This document shows positions 25,817 through 36,361 of a stretch of DNA of 64,000 nucleotides, in pieces. Source of the stretch: Paragemmobacter kunshanensis (lineage in GTDB: Bacteria > Pseudomonadota > Alphaproteobacteria > Rhodobacterales > Rhodobacteraceae); contig NZ_JAALFE010000007.1 of assembly GCF_011059185.1 (NCBI RefSeq), positions 62,001-126,000 of the forward strand. Reading direction: 5' to 3'. How positions within the stretch are numbered: the stretch's first letter is position 1; each line of letters begins with the position of its first letter. The notes under the pieces are model-generated. The model saw nothing but the letters and a program-made list of their open reading frames with translations, searched no databases and had not been told where the DNA came from. The position numbers were made by a program, and so were the translations under genes.

Positions 25817-26484
25817 TCCGGCAACTCACCTTCGACCTGCCCGCCCGCACGGCCTTCCGGCGCGAGGATTTCTTCGTCTCGCCCGCCAATGCCACCGCGC
25901 TGGCCGCGCTGGATGACTGGCGCGCCTGGCCGGGCGGCAAGATGCTGCTGGTCGGGCCGAAAGGCAGCGGCAAGACCCATCTCGCCCGCCTCTGGGCGGC
26001 CGAGGCCGGGGCCGCCTGCATCCCCGCCTCCGATCTGGCCACCGCCGACCTGCCCGCGCTGTCCGCCCATGGTGCCGTCGCGGTCGAGGATGCGGAAACC
26101 TGCGCCGGTCAGGCGGGGGCCGAGGCGGCCTTCTTCCACCTCCACAACCTCGTCACGCAGGCGGGCCACCTTCTTGTCACCGCGGCACACCCCCCGCGCG
26201 ACTGGGGCCTGTCCCTGCCCGATCTCGCCAGCCGCCTGCAGGCCGCCCCCGTGGCCCGGCTCGAGGCCCCCGATGACGCGCTTCTCTCGGCCGTGCTGAT
26301 CAAGCTCTTTGCCGATCGCCAGATCACCGTGCCCCCCACGCTGATCCCCTATCTCGTGCAGCGCATGGAACGCTCCATCGACGCAGCCCGCGCCCTTGTC
26401 GCGCGGCTCGATGCCCATGCGCTGGCCGCGGGCCGCCCGATCACGCGCCAGCTTGCCGCCGAACTGCTCGATCCGGGCAACTGA
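25813..26484 (+). CDS. hdaA: Hda-like DnaA-domain protein
   Basis: A cytoplasmic protein of 223 residues made of the DnaA AAA+ part only. It opens with IRQLTFDLPARTAFRREDFF, which includes the QLxFDLP beta-clamp motif near the N-terminus typical of Hda. Walker A is GPKGSGKTH (48-56), and a weak Walker B VAVEDAE follows. Hda with the loaded clamp stimulates ATP hydrolysis by DnaA and limits replication starts. The GTG start overlaps the upstream stop; the DnaA DNA-binding domain IV is absent as expected. Confidence 0.88.
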   Translation: MIRQLTFDLPARTAFRREDFFVSPANATALAALDDWRAWPGGKMLLVGPKGSGKTHLARLWAAEAGAACIPASDLATADLPALSAHGAVAVEDAETCAGQAGAEAAFFHLHNLVTQAGHLLVTAAHPPRDWGLSLPDLASRLQAAPVARLEAPDDALLSAVLIKLFADRQITVPPTLIPYLVQRMERSIDAARALVARLDAHALAAGRPITRQLAAELLDPGN

Positions 26485-26574
26485 TCCCCCCGCCACAGCC
26501 TGCATCTGGACAGGGCCGCGCGGCGGTGATCATCTGTCACAAGACCGTTGCAGTCCCCCTTTACCCAGCGTGCC

Positions 26575-28764
26575 ATGACCCAAGCAGATTTCCTGAAATC
26601 CTCCTTCCCCGACCCCGCCACCCTGCCCGAGCAGGATCGCACCGGTCCGCGCCGCTTCTTCAACCGCGAACTCTCATGGCTTGCCTTCAACTGGCGCGTC
26701 CTGGACGAAGCCTCCAACCCGCTGGTCCCGCTGCTGGAGCGGCTGCGCTTCCTGTCGATCTCGGCCACCAACCTGGATGAATTCTACACCGTCCGCGTCG
26801 CGGGCCTGCGTGCGCTGGTGCGCAACGGCAATGCCACCCTGTCCGAAGACGGGCGCAGCCCCGCCGAACAATTGGCCCTCATCCATGCCGATGCGCGCCG
26901 CCTGATGCAGACGCAGCAGGCCGCCTACAACAAGCTCCGCAAGGAGATGGAGGCTCAGGGCATCACCCTTCTCACCCGGTCGAAACTGACGGCAGGCGAT
27001 CTGAAACTGCTCGAAGAGCATTTCCTGAACAAGGTCTTCCCCGTCCTCTCGCCGCTCGCCATCGACCCGGCCCATCCCTTTCCCTTCATCCCCAATACCG
27101 GCTTCTCCCTCGCGCTCGAACTGGAACGCGAAAGCGATCACCGCACGCTGCAGGCCCTCCTGCCCATCCCGCAGCAGATCGCGCGCTTCGTGGCCCTTCC
27201 CGGCAAGCCGGGCGAACACCGCTTCCTCCCGCTTGAGGAACTGCTTCTCCTCCATCTCAACATGCTCTTCCCCGGCTATACCGACCGGGGCCATTGCATC
27301 TTCCGCGTCCTGCGCGACAGCGACCTGGAGGTAGAGGACGAGGCCGAGGATCTGGTCCGCGAATTCGAAGTCGCCCTGAAACGCCGCCGCCGGGGCGAGG
27401 TGATCCGGCTGAAGATCTCGGCCGGGGCGCCGCCCGAATTGCGCAGCCTGATCATGGATGAACTGGGCGTCACCGAAGACATGGTGGTCGAGGTGCGCGG
27501 CCTTCTCGGCATCGCCGATCTGAAGGAGCTTGTCCTCTCCTCCCGCCCCGATCTGCTCTGGCCGCCCTTCCCCTCGCGCATTCCCGAACGGGTGCAGGAT
27601 CACGAAGGCGATCTCTTCGCCGCGATCCGGCAGAAGGACATCCTCCTGCACCACCCCTATGAATCCTTCGATCTGGTGATCCGCTTCCTCGAACAGGCCG
27701 CGCGCGATCCCAATGTTCTGGCCATCAAGCAGACGCTCTACCGCACCTCATGGGACAGCCCCATCGTCTCCGCCCTGTGCGAGGCGGCCGAGGCCGGCAA
27801 ATCCGTCACCGCCCTTGTCGAACTCAAGGCCCGCTTCGACGAGGCCGCCAATATCCGCCAGTCGCGCCGTCTGGAAAGGGCGGGCGCGCATGTCGTCTAT
27901 GGCTTCATCCAGTACAAGACCCACGCCAAGATCAGCACCGTCGTCCGCCGCGAAGGCGAAAACCTCGTCACCTATACCCATTACGGCACGGGCAACTATC
28001 ACCCGATCACCGCCCGCATCTATACCGACCTGTCCTTCTTCACCTGTGATGCCGCCTTGGGGCGCGACGCGACCAAGGTCTTCAACTACCTGTCGGGCTA
28101 TGTGCAGCCCGAAGGTCTGGAAAACCTCGCCATCTCGCCCATCACGCTCAAGCCGCGCCTGCTTGAACTGATCCGGGCCGAGGCCGACCACGCCCGCGCC
28201 GGCCGCCCGGCCGAGATCTGGGCCAAGATGAACAGCCTGATCGACCCCGAGGTGATCGACGCCCTCTATGCCGCCAGCCAGGCCGGCGTGAAGATCAGCC
28301 TTGTCGTGCGTGGCATCTGCGGCGTCCGGCCCGGTGTCAGGGACCTGTCCGAGAATATCCGCGTCAAATCCATCGTCGGCCGCTTCCTCGAACATTCCCG
28401 CATCGTCTGCTTCGGCTCGGGCCACGGCCTGCCCTCGCAGAAGGCGCGCGTCTTCCTGTCCTCGGCCGATTGGATGGGCCGCAACCTCACCCGCCGCGTC
28501 GAAACCCTGGTCGAGGTGATGAACCCCACCGTCAAGGCCCAGATCGTCAGCCAGATCATGGCCGCCAACCTCGCGGATGAGGCGCAAAGCTGGGTGCTTC
28601 GGCCCGACGGCACCTATCACCGCGAATTGCAGCCCGCCGATGGCACCCTGTTCAACTGCCACCGCTTCTTCATGGAAAACCCCTCGCTCTCCGGGCGCGG
28701 CACGGCAGGGGCAAAGGATGTGCCCCGCCTCGCCCAGTTGCGCGACGAAGCGGTCAGCCCCTGA
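26575..28764 (+). CDS. ppk1: polyphosphate kinase 1
   Basis: A protein of 729 residues with all PPK1 parts: N-domain [21 protein letters not shown], head domain, and two PLD-like catalytic domains with [14 protein letters not shown] (phosphoacceptor His) and [22 protein letters not shown]1 makes polyphosphate reversibly from ATP at the inner membrane. The ATG before [10 protein letters not shown] is chosen, though no good ribosome site is visible and a TTG nine codons earlier is possible. It is followed 99 bases later by the exopolyphosphatase gene, forming a polyphosphate synthesis/breakdown pair. Confidence 0.96.
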   Translation: MTQADFLKSSFPDPATLPEQDRTGPRRFFNRELSWLAFNWRVLDEASNPLVPLLERLRFLSISATNLDEFYTVRVAGLRALVRNGNATLSEDGRSPAEQLALIHADARRLMQTQQAAYNKLRKEMEAQGITLLTRSKLTAGDLKLLEEHFLNKVFPVLSPLAIDPAHPFPFIPNTGFSLALELERESDHRTLQALLPIPQQIARFVALPGKPGEHRFLPLEELLLLHLNMLFPGYTDRGHCIFRVLRDSDLEVEDEAEDLVREFEVALKRRRRGEVIRLKISAGAPPELRSLIMDELGVTEDMVVEVRGLLGIADLKELVLSSRPDLLWPPFPSRIPERVQDHEGDLFAAIRQKDILLHHPYESFDLVIRFLEQAARDPNVLAIKQTLYRTSWDSPIVSALCEAAEAGKSVTALVELKARFDEAANIRQSRRLERAGAHVVYGFIQYKTHAKISTVVRREGENLVTYTHYGTGNYHPITARIYTDLSFFTCDAALGRDATKVFNYLSGYVQPEGLENLAISPITLKPRLLELIRAEADHARAGRPAEIWAKMNSLIDPEVIDALYAASQAGVKISLVVRGICGVRPGVRDLSENIRVKSIVGRFLEHSRIVCFGSGHGLPSQKARVFLSSADWMGRNLTRRVETLVEVMNPTVKAQIVSQIMAANLADEAQSWVLRPDGTYHRELQPADGTLFNCHRFFMENPSLSGRGTAGAKDVPRLAQLRDEAVSP

Positions 28765-28863
28765 TCCGGCCGGGCTTCCCTGACGGCAGGCCCCGCATGA
28801 TCGACCTTGACCAGCGCCCCCCGTCCGGGCCACCTTTCGCGCGCATGACGAAGGACTGCCAAG

Positions 28864-30417
28864 ATGACCGACCACGCCCCCGCCGCCGATCCCGGCAGCG
28901 ATGATGATTGGGGGCCATTCGGCCGCCCCCTGTTCGACGACCCCTCCGCCCGTGCCCTGTCGCGCGTCGGCGTCGTCGATGTCGGCTCCAACTCCGTGCG
29001 GATGGTGGTCTTCGACGGCGCGGCCCGCAGCCCGGCCTATTTCTTCAACGAAAAGATCATGTGCGGCCTTGGCAAGGGCCTGCACGAAACCGGCCGGCTG
29101 AACCCCCGGGGCCGCGAAAGGGCGCTTGCCGCGCTGAAACGCTTTGCCCTTCTGGCCGAAGGCATGGGGATCAGCACTCTCACCGTCGTCGCCACCGCCG
29201 CCACCCGCGAGGCCGAGGACGGCCCGGATTTCCAGGCCGAGGTGCTGCGCGAGACCGGGCTGAAACTCTGGGTCATCGACGGCGACGAAGAGGCCCGCCT
29301 GTCTGCCCAGGGTGTCCTTCTGGGCTGGCCCGGGGCCAAGGGCATGGTCTGCGACATCGGCGGCAACTCCATGGAACTGGCGCGCATCGCCGATGGCAAG
29401 GTGGGCAAGCGCGTCTCCACCCCGCTTGGCCCCTTCCGCCTGCAACAGGTCAAGGGCGGCCCCGACAAGCGGCGCAAGCTGATCGACCGTGTGATCACCA
29501 CCGCCCAGGCCCAGGTGAAATCCACAGGCGAGCGCATCTACCTTGTCGGCGGATCATGGCGCGTCATCGCCCGACTCGACATGGAACGCCGCAACTACCC
29601 GCTCACCGTCCTGCACGAATACCGCATGACGCCGGAAAGCCTGCTGGACACGCTCGACTGGATCGCAGGCTCCGATCTGGCGATCCTGCGCGCCAAGACC
29701 GGCACCTCCTCGGAACGGATGGAACTCGTTCCGCTGGCCTGCGAGGTGCTGCGCGAACTGATCCGCATCCTGAAGCCGTCCGAAATCGACGTCTCGGCCT
29801 ATGGCATCCGCGAAGGCCTGCTTTATGAACAGATGCCCCCCCGCCTGCGCCAGCGCGACCCGCTGATCGAGGCCGCGCGCATGGCCGAACTGACCTCTGC
29901 CCGCATCCCCGGCTTCGGGAAAAAGCTTTACGATTTCCTGCTGCCCCTCTTCAAGGAGGCCGACAAGGAACGCCTGCGCCTGATCAAGGCCGCCTGCCTG
30001 CTGCATGATACCACATGGCGCGCCCATCCCGATTACCGCGCCGAGGTCTGCTTCGACAACGCCACCCGCGCCAACCTCGGCGGGCTGGATCATCCCGGCC
30101 GCGTCTTCCTCGGCCTCTCGCTCCTGCACCGCTACAAGAATTCCCGCTCCGGCTCGCGCCTCGAACCGCTCTTCCGCCTGCTGACCGATGCCCAGATCCA
30201 GGATGCCGAGGTGCTGGGAAAGGCCATGCGCTTTGGCGCCATGTTCTCCATCGCTGACCCGGCCGAGGCAGGCTCGCTTCGCTGGCAGGCCAAGCGGCGC
30301 GTGCTGGAACTCACCCTCACCAAACGCGGCAAGGCCCTTTTCGGCGAAGTGGCGCAGTCGCGCTTTGCCTCCCTCGCGCTGGCCATGAAGGCCACGCCCC
30401 GCATCGTGGATGCCTGA
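28864..30417 (+). CDS. ppx: Ppx/GppA-type exopolyphosphatase
   Basis: A protein of 517 residues of the ASKHA fold. The phosphate motifs are VVDVGSNSVRMVVFDG (37-52) and DIGGNSMELARI; the C-terminal HD-like region contains HDTTWRAHPDYRAE. The enzyme removes phosphate from polyphosphate ends, or from pppGpp in the GppA branch. Location after ppk1 favours polyphosphate. An acidic, Asp-rich N-terminal extension of about 35 residues precedes the first motif. The stop overlaps the next start by one base (TGATG), so at least the next two genes are co-translated. Confidence 0.93.
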   Translation: MTDHAPAADPGSDDDWGPFGRPLFDDPSARALSRVGVVDVGSNSVRMVVFDGAARSPAYFFNEKIMCGLGKGLHETGRLNPRGRERALAALKRFALLAEGMGISTLTVVATAATREAEDGPDFQAEVLRETGLKLWVIDGDEEARLSAQGVLLGWPGAKGMVCDIGGNSMELARIADGKVGKRVSTPLGPFRLQQVKGGPDKRRKLIDRVITTAQAQVKSTGERIYLVGGSWRVIARLDMERRNYPLTVLHEYRMTPESLLDTLDWIAGSDLAILRAKTGTSSERMELVPLACEVLRELIRILKPSEIDVSAYGIREGLLYEQMPPRLRQRDPLIEAARMAELTSARIPGFGKKLYDFLLPLFKEADKERLRLIKAACLLHDTTWRAHPDYRAEVCFDNATRANLGGLDHPGRVFLGLSLLHRYKNSRSGSRLEPLFRLLTDAQIQDAEVLGKAMRFGAMFSIADPAEAGSLRWQAKRRVLELTLTKRGKALFGEVAQSRFASLALAMKATPRIVDA

Positions 30418-31028
30418 TGCTGACGCTAGATCACCTCGCCATCTGCTGCACCACGCTGGCCGAAGGCGCCGCCGCCGTCGAAGCCGCCCTCGGCCTGCCG
30501 CTCGCCCCCGGCGGGCAGCACCCGCATATGGCCACGCATAACCGCCTCCTGTCGCTCGGCCCGGATCTCTATCTCGAAGTCATCGCCGCCGATCCGTCGC
30601 AACCCCGCCCCGCCTGGCCGCGCTGGTTCGATCTGGATCGTTTCGAAGGCCCGCCCCGGCTGACCAACTGGATCTGCCGCACCGAAGACCTTGATGCCGA
30701 ACTCCTCCACGCACCCGATGGCACCGGCACCCCCGTCGCCCTGCAACGCGGCGATTTCCGCTGGCGCATGGCCGTTCCGGCCACGGGCATCCTGCCCTTC
30801 GACAACCGCTTCCCCGCCCTGATCCAGTGGGAGGGCTCCGCCCATCCCGCCCCCCGCCTGCCCGATCATGGCGCGCGGCTGATATCCCTTGATATCACCC
30901 ACCCGCAGCCCGACGCCCTGCGCAGCGCCCTGTCGCGCCTGACCGATCCCCGCGTGACCGTCGCGAAAGGCGAAGCGGCCCTCCGCGCGACCATCGCCAC
31001 CCCGCAGGGCGAAAGGCATCTCGCATGA
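30417..31028 (+). CDS. VOC family protein (glyoxalase-like domain)
   Basis: A soluble protein of 203 residues. It starts LTLDHLAICCTTLAEGAAAV with the first metal-type His, and contains GQHPHMATHNRLLSLG, YLEVIAADPSQPRP and the late ALIQWEG. This is the Glyoxalase_3-like branch of the vicinal oxygen chelate superfamily; substrate unknown. It overlaps ppx by one base and the acetyltransferase by four (ATGA), so it is inside a tight operon with no obvious metabolic link to polyphosphate. Confidence 0.82.
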   Translation: MLTLDHLAICCTTLAEGAAAVEAALGLPLAPGGQHPHMATHNRLLSLGPDLYLEVIAADPSQPRPAWPRWFDLDRFEGPPRLTNWICRTEDLDAELLHAPDGTGTPVALQRGDFRWRMAVPATGILPFDNRFPALIQWEGSAHPAPRLPDHGARLISLDITHPQPDALRSALSRLTDPRVTVAKGEAALRATIATPQGERHLA

Positions 31029-31510
31029 TCCGCGACGCCACCCCGGATGACGCCCCCGGCATCGCCGCCATCTGGAACCCGGTGATCCGCGACACCGCCA
31101 TCACCTTCAACGCCGCCGAAAAGTCCGACATCGAAATCGCCCGCATGATCGCGGATCGCCAGCAGGCAGGCCACGCCTTCCTCGTGGCCGACGAAGGCGG
31201 CATCGCGGGCTTTGCCACCTATGCCCAGTTCCGTGGCGGCGTGGGCTACGCCCGCACCATGGAACACACGATCCTCCTCGCGCCCGCCGCCCAGGGCCGC
31301 GGCCTTGGCCGCGCCCTCCTCTCCGCCTTGGAAACCCATGCCCGCGCCGCGGGCGCCCTCTCGCTTTTCGCGGGCGTCTCGGCCGAAAACCCCGCCGGAC
31401 GCGCCTTCCACGCCCGCGCGGGCTTTGCCGAGGTGGCGATCCTGCAACGGGTCGGCTTCAAGTTCGGCCGAACCATGGATCTGGTGCTGATGCAGAAGTT
31501 CCTCGCCTGA
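31025..31510 (+). CDS. GNAT N-acetyltransferase (phosphinothricin acetyltransferase-like)
   Basis: A protein of 161 residues with GNAT motif A at LAPAAQGRGLGRALLSALETHA and motif B near FAGVSAENPAGRAFHARAGF. The opening IRDATPDDAPGIAAIWNPVIRDTAITF matches the PAT/MddA group, which acetylates phosphinothricin, methionine sulfoximine or similar amino compounds. The natural substrate cannot be told from sequence. It is the last of the tightly overlapping ppx-VOC-GNAT group. Confidence 0.88.
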   Translation: MIRDATPDDAPGIAAIWNPVIRDTAITFNAAEKSDIEIARMIADRQQAGHAFLVADEGGIAGFATYAQFRGGVGYARTMEHTILLAPAAQGRGLGRALLSALETHARAAGALSLFAGVSAENPAGRAFHARAGFAEVAILQRVGFKFGRTMDLVLMQKFLA

Positions 31511-31541
31511 CTTCGCCGCGCAACTGCACTATCATCCCCCC

Positions 31542-32240
31542 ATGTCGATCTGGACCCGCATCGCCGAAGCCCTCTCCGCCCTCGCCCAGGGCGAACCGCT
31601 TTCCGTGGTCTTCGACAAGCTTCAGGGCAAGGTCGACAGTCGCCCCGAACTGACCGTGGGCTTCACCATCGCCGTCATCGCGCTGGGCGCCAAGATCGCC
31701 AAGGCCGATGGCCAGGTCACCCGGGACGAAGTCACAGCCTTCCGCCGCGTCTTCACCATCGACGAAGCCGAAACCGAAAACGCCGCCCGCGTCTTCAACC
31801 TCGCCCGGCAGGATGTGGCGGGCTTCGATGCCTATGCCCGCAAGATCGCCGCCATGTTCGGCACCGATCACCGCGACGTGCTGGAAGACGTGATGGAGGG
31901 GCTCTTCCTCATCGCCCTTGCCGATGGCTCCTACCACCCCGGCGAGGATGAATTCCTGCGCGAGGTGGCGCGCATCTTCGGCCTCAGCGACAGCTGCTTC
32001 CGCGCGCTGCGGGCCTCCTATGTCGAAGGCGCGCCGCGCGATCCCTATGACGCGCTGGGCATCCCCCCCGGCGCCCCGCTGGACGAGGCGCGCGCCGCCT
32101 GGAAGCGCGCGGTCCGCGAACACCATCCCGACCGGATGCTTGCCCGGGGCGTTCCGGAAGAGGCGATCAAGCTCGCCGAACGCCGCCTCATCGCCCTGAA
32201 TGCCGCATGGGAAGAAATCTCCGCCAAAGAGGCGGCCTGA
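31542..32240 (+). CDS. TerB/DnaJ-domain protein (DjlA-like)
   Basis: A protein of 232 residues with two parts. Residues about 38-155 form a TerB-like helical domain (VGFTIAVIALGAKIAKADGQVTRDE; GLFLIALADGSYHPGEDEF). Residues 168-228 form a J domain with the HPD motif in REHHPDRM, which would stimulate an Hsp70. Unlike DjlA there is no obvious N-terminal membrane helix. It is a cochaperone of unknown client and sits one codon before the next gene, so they are probably one transcript. Confidence 0.88.
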   Translation: MSIWTRIAEALSALAQGEPLSVVFDKLQGKVDSRPELTVGFTIAVIALGAKIAKADGQVTRDEVTAFRRVFTIDEAETENAARVFNLARQDVAGFDAYARKIAAMFGTDHRDVLEDVMEGLFLIALADGSYHPGEDEFLREVARIFGLSDSCFRALRASYVEGAPRDPYDALGIPPGAPLDEARAAWKRAVREHHPDRMLARGVPEEAIKLAERRLIALNAAWEEISAKEAA

Positions 32241-32243
32241 TCC

Positions 32244-33293
32244 ATGGCCGGGCCGGGCCTCCGCCTCGCCACCTACAATGTCGAATGGTTCAACGCGCTC
32301 TTCGATGATACCGGACGCCCGCTCGACGATGCCCTACCCTCGGCCCGCTACGGCATCACCCGCGACCGCCAGCTCGCCGCGCTGCGCCGCGTCTTCGCCG
32401 CCCTCGACGCCGATGGCATCATGGTGATCGAGGCCCCCGATACCGGCAGCCGCCGCTCCACCACCCGCGCGCTGGAACGCTTCGCCGCCAGCGCAGGGCT
32501 GCGCGCCCGCCAGGCCCTGATCGGCTTTCCCTCCGACACGGAACAGGAAATCGCCTTCCTCTACGATCCCGACAGGCTCTCGCCCCGCCACGATCCGCAG
32601 GGCGATCCCGCCCCCCGCCATGGCACGGCCGATGCGCCCCGCTTCGACAGCGCCTTCCGCTACGATCTCGATGCCGACGGGATCAGCGAAGTGATCCGCT
32701 TCTCGAAACCGCCGCTGGAACTGGCGCTCGATACGCCCATCGGTGCCCTGCGCCTGATCGGCGTGCATGCCAAATCGAAGAACCCGCACGGCGCGCGCAA
32801 CGGGGCCGAAACCACCCGCATCGCCATCGACAACCGCCGCAAGCAACTGGCCCAGTGCCTCTGGCTGCGCCAGCGCATCGCCGCCCATCTTCAGGCCGGC
32901 GACAGCCTGATCGTGCTGGGCGATCTGAACGACGGCCCCGGTCTGGACGAATATGAAAGCCTGTTCGGCCATTCCGGGGTGGAAATCGTCATCGGCCTCG
33001 ACGGCCCGCCCGGACAGCGCCTTTTCGATCCCCATGCTGCCATGGCCATCAGCCAGCGCATCGGCGTGGCCCCCTCCACCGCCCGCTTCTACATCGCCCC
33101 GCAGAAGCGCTGGTTCGATGCCCTGCTCGATTTCATCATGGTCTCGCCCGATCTCTGCCGCCGCAACCCCGCCTGGCGCATCTGGCACCCGCATGACGAC
33201 CCTGCCCTCGCCGCCGATCCCCTTCTCGGCCCGGCCCTTCTCGATGCCTCGGACCATTTCCCCGTCACTCTCGACCTCGGCCCCGTTGAATAG
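32244..33293 (+). CDS. endonuclease/exonuclease/phosphatase family protein
   Basis: A protein of 349 residues of the EEP fold. Active-site marks are LATYNVEWF at the start, an acid in MVIEAPDTGS, LIGVHAKSKNPHG, VLGDLNDGPG and the terminal ASDHFPVTLDL. EEP enzymes hydrolyse phosphodiesters in DNA, lipids or nucleotides; the family does not reveal which. No signal peptide is seen, so it should be cytoplasmic. It begins three bases after the TerB/DnaJ gene stop. Confidence 0.87.
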   Translation: MAGPGLRLATYNVEWFNALFDDTGRPLDDALPSARYGITRDRQLAALRRVFAALDADGIMVIEAPDTGSRRSTTRALERFAASAGLRARQALIGFPSDTEQEIAFLYDPDRLSPRHDPQGDPAPRHGTADAPRFDSAFRYDLDADGISEVIRFSKPPLELALDTPIGALRLIGVHAKSKNPHGARNGAETTRIAIDNRRKQLAQCLWLRQRIAAHLQAGDSLIVLGDLNDGPGLDEYESLFGHSGVEIVIGLDGPPGQRLFDPHAAMAISQRIGVAPSTARFYIAPQKRWFDALLDFIMVSPDLCRRNPAWRIWHPHDDPALAADPLLGPALLDASDHFPVTLDLGPVE

Positions 33294-33319
33294 CGCCAAC
33301 CCATCCCCATCTAAGGCCC

Positions 33320-33697
33320 ATGAAACACGCAGCCCCGATCCTCGCCCTCTCGCTGTCCCTCGCCTTCGCCCCTCTGCCCGCCGCCGCGCAGGAACCCCCC
33401 GCGCCCGAGGTCGGGGATGAGGGGCCAAGCCTGATGGAGCGCGGCCTCTCGCTCTTCTTCGAAGGCTTCACACAAGAGATGGAACCCGCGCTGGACGAAA
33501 TGGCCAAGGCGCTGGAACAACTCGGCCCCACCATCGCCCCTGCGCTGGAAAGCCTGATGGCCATGGTCGATGACATGACCAATTACGAAATGCCCGAAAT
33601 GCTGGAAAACGGCGACATCCTCATCCGCCGCAAGGCCGACGCCCCGCCGGTCGAACCGCCCGCCGAAGCCCCGGCGACACCGGGCGTCGATCTCTGA
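33320..33697 (+). CDS. small secreted protein, unknown function
   Basis: A protein of 125 residues with a signal peptide (MKHAAPILALSLSLAFAPLPAAA, cleavage before QEPPA). The mature part has a helical centre (LFFEGFTQEMEPALDEMAKA, then LEQLGPTIAPALESLMAMVDDM) flanked by proline-rich acidic ends. No enzyme motif is visible. I do not recognise a named domain; similar small periplasmic proteins are widespread in Rhodobacteraceae as I recall. Its last codons (GVDL then stop) begin the first unit of the downstream tandem repeat array. Confidence 0.75.
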   Translation: MKHAAPILALSLSLAFAPLPAAAQEPPAPEVGDEGPSLMERGLSLFFEGFTQEMEPALDEMAKALEQLGPTIAPALESLMAMVDDMTNYEMPEMLENGDILIRRKADAPPVEPPAEAPATPGVDL

Positions 33698-34130
33698 CCC
33701 GCCTCTGCCGTCCCGGACCCGGGGGCAACGCCCCCCGATCTTTCGCAGAAGACTCGCCACCCCGCGCCTGTCGAACAACCCGCCAACACCTCAGCCGCGC
33801 CGGGCGTTGATCTCTGCCCCCTCCGCCGCCCCTGTCCCGGGGGCAAAGCCCCCCGATTTTTCGCAGAAAAATCGCCCCCACGCGCCGACGGGATCAAGGC
33901 CGGAACGTCGCGCATCGCGGCAACGGTCGGCCACAAGGCCCCCATCCGCCGCCCAGGCCCCGGGGGCAACGCCCCCCCGATTTTTCGCAGCAAAATCGCC
34001 CCCGCGCGCCGGCCGGATCAAGGCCGGAACGTCGCGCATCGCGGCAACGGTCGGCCACAAGGTCCCCATCCGCCGCCCGTGGCGGGGGGCACAGCCCCCC
34101 CCGCCCGATCTTTCGCAGAAAGTTCGCTCA
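33671..34130. repeat. degenerate tandem array of about 120-124-bp units with hairpins
   Basis: Four units each carry a GGGGGCAACGCCCCCC-type hairpin followed by a TTC-GCA-GAA hairpin (33736, 33854, 33978, 34106). A 64-base stretch at 33891-33954 recurs at 34015-34078 with one change (period 124). The first two units also share a GGGCG(T/C)(T/C)GATCTCTG stretch copied from the end of the upstream gene. The array fills the gap between converging genes and reaches the mutase stop codon. Confidence 0.85.
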
Positions 34131-36257
34131 GGCCCGCGCCGCGCGGATCAGCTCCAGGATATCCCGCGCCGCCGCCGGAATATTCGTCCCCGGCCCGAAG
34201 ATCGCCTTCACCCCGGCATCCTGCAGGAACTGGTAATCCTGCTGCGGGATCACGCCCCCGCAGATCACCAGAATATCCTCCGCCCCCGCATCGCGCAGCG
34301 CCTGCACCAGCTTCGGCGCCAATGTCTTGTGCCCCGCGGCCTGGCTGGAAATCCCCACCACATGCACATCATTGTCGATGGCATCCTGCGCCGCCTCTTC
34401 CGGCGTCTGGAACAGCGGCCCCACATCCACGTCAAAGCCGATATCGGCGAAGGCCGTGGCGATCACCTTCGCCCCCCGGTCATGCCCATCCTGCCCCATC
34501 TTCACGACCAGCATCCGCGGCCGCCGCCCTTCCGCCTCGGCAAAGGCCTCCACATCCTTCTGGATCTGGGCAAAGCCCTGATCGCCCTCATAGGCCGCAC
34601 CATAGACCCCGGCGAGCGTCTTCACCTCGGCCCGATGCCGCCCGAACACCTTTTCCATCGCCATGCTGATCTCTCCGACTGTGGCCCTTGCGCGCGCCGC
34701 CACCACGGCCGCCTCCAGCAGATTGCCGCCCTCGCCCGCGCGGCGGGTCAATTCCTCCAGCGCCGCCTGACAGGCGGCCTCGTCCCGCGCGGCGCGGGTG
34801 CTGTTCAGCCGCGCGATCTGCGCCTCGCGCACCGCGACATTGTCGATGTCGAGGATGTCGATCGGCTCTTCCTTGTCCTTGCGGTACTTGTTGACGCCGA
34901 CGATCACCTCCTCACCCCGGTCGATCATCGCCTGCCGCCGCGCGGCCGACTCTTCGATCCGCAGCTTCGGCATGCCAGAGGCCACGGCCTTCGTCATGCC
35001 CCCCATCGCCTCGACCTCTTCCATCAAGGCCCAGGCTTCCTCGGCCAGCTGCGCCGTCAAGCTTTCCACGTAATAGGATCCCGCCAGCGGATCGACGACA
35101 TGGGTGATCCCCGTCTCTTCCTGCAGGATCAGCTGCGTGTTCCGCGCGATCCGCGCGCTGAACTCCGTCGGCAAGGCAATCGCCTCGTCCAGAGCATTGG
35201 TGTGCAGCGACTGCGTCCCCCCCAGCACCGCCGCCATCGCCTCATAGGCCGTGCGGATGACGTTGTTATAGGGGTCCTGCTCCTGCAGACTGACGCCCGA
35301 GGTCTGGCAATGCGTCCGCAGCATCAGGCTGGAGGCCTTCTTCGCCCCGAACCCTTCCATGATCCGGTGCCACAGCATCCGCGCCGCGCGCAGCTTCGCG
35401 GCCTCCATGAAGAAATTCATCCCGATGGCGAAGAAGAACGACAGCCTTCCTGCGAAATCGTCCACATCCATCCCCCGCGCCAGCGCCGCGCGGACATATT
35501 CCCGCCCGTCGGCCAGCGTGAAGGCCAGCTCCTGCACGAGGTTCGCCCCCGCCTCCTGCATGTGATAGCCGGAGATGGAGATCGAGTTGAACTTCGGCAT
35601 CTCCTTCGCGGTATATTCGATGATGTCCGCGATGATCCGCATGCTGGGTTCGGGCGGATAGACATAGGTGTTGCGGACCATGAACTCCTTCAGGATGTCG
35701 TTCTGGATGGTCCCCGACAGGTCCGCGCGGGAAACCCCCTGCTCCTCGCCCGTCACAATGAAATTCGCAAGGATCGGGATCACCGCCCCGTTCATCGTCA
35801 TGGAAACACTGATCTTTTCCAAGGGGATGCCGTCGAACAGCACCTTCATGTCCTCGACGCTGTCGATGGCCACGCCCGCCTTGCCCACATCCCCCACCAC
35901 GCGCGGATGGTCGCTGTCATAGCCGCGATGGGTGGCAAGGTCGAAGGCGACCGAAACCCCCTGCTGCCCCGCCGCCAGCGCCTTGCGGTAGAAGTTGTTC
36001 GACTCTTCCGCCGTCGAAAACCCCGCATACTGCCGGATCGTCCAGGGACGGCCCGCATACATCGTGGCCCTGACCCCCCGCGTGAAGGGTGCCACCCCCG
36101 GCAGCTCGCCCATCTGCGGCAGGCCCGCCACATCCGCCGCGGTGTAAAGCGGCTTGATCGCGATTCCTTCCAGCGTGTTCCAGGTCAGGCTTTCGGGCTC
36201 TGCCCCCTTCAGTTCCTTGGCCGCCAGCGCGCGCCACTTGGTCAGGTCTTCCGACAT
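34128..36257 (-). CDS. mcm: methylmalonyl-CoA mutase
   Basis: A single-chain adenosylcobalamin enzyme of 709 residues. The TIM-barrel domain contains [22 protein letters not shown] and [13 protein letters not shown]; the C-terminal B12 domain has the DxHxxG motif at Asp590-His592 ([10 protein letters not shown]). It turns (R)-methylmalonyl-CoA into succinyl-CoA, the last step of propionyl-CoA assimilation. GGAAG lies before the chosen ATG. The neighbouring pccA and pccB complete most of the pathway; no epimerase or MeaB chaperone is in view. No cobalamin riboswitch was seen upstream. Confidence 0.95.
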   Translation of the reverse strand: MSEDLTKWRALAAKELKGAEPESLTWNTLEGIAIKPLYTAADVAGLPQMGELPGVAPFTRGVRATMYAGRPWTIRQYAGFSTAEESNNFYRKALAAGQQGVSVAFDLATHRGYDSDHPRVVGDVGKAGVAIDSVEDMKVLFDGIPLEKISVSMTMNGAVIPILANFIVTGEEQGVSRADLSGTIQNDILKEFMVRNTYVYPPEPSMRIIADIIEYTAKEMPKFNSISISGYHMQEAGANLVQELAFTLADGREYVRAALARGMDVDDFAGRLSFFFAIGMNFFMEAAKLRAARMLWHRIMEGFGAKKASSLMLRTHCQTSGVSLQEQDPYNNVIRTAYEAMAAVLGGTQSLHTNALDEAIALPTEFSARIARNTQLILQEETGITHVVDPLAGSYYVESLTAQLAEEAWALMEEVEAMGGMTKAVASGMPKLRIEESAARRQAMIDRGEEVIVGVNKYRKDKEEPIDILDIDNVAVREAQIARLNSTRAARDEAACQAALEELTRRAGEGGNLLEAAVVAARARATVGEISMAMEKVFGRHRAEVKTLAGVYGAAYEGDQGFAQIQKDVEAFAEAEGRRPRMLVVKMGQDGHDRGAKVIATAFADIGFDVDVGPLFQTPEEAAQDAIDNDVHVVGISSQAAGHKTLAPKLVQALRDAGAEDILVICGGVIPQQDYQFLQDAGVKAIFGPGTNIPAAARDILELIRAARA

Positions 36258-36361
36258 CTCTCTTCCTTCCCTCACCCAGCCCCCGATGCAGCATCGGGCG
36301 GCTGGCATATCCCTTGGGTTTTCAGGCCCCTGCCCTATATTCAGGGTCAAAGGGGAACCGC

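Noticed and set aside
36258-36361. Cobalamin riboswitch upstream of methylmalonyl-CoA mutase
   Set aside because: The 104-base region is too short and has no B12-box-like sequence; only an 8-bp palindrome is present.
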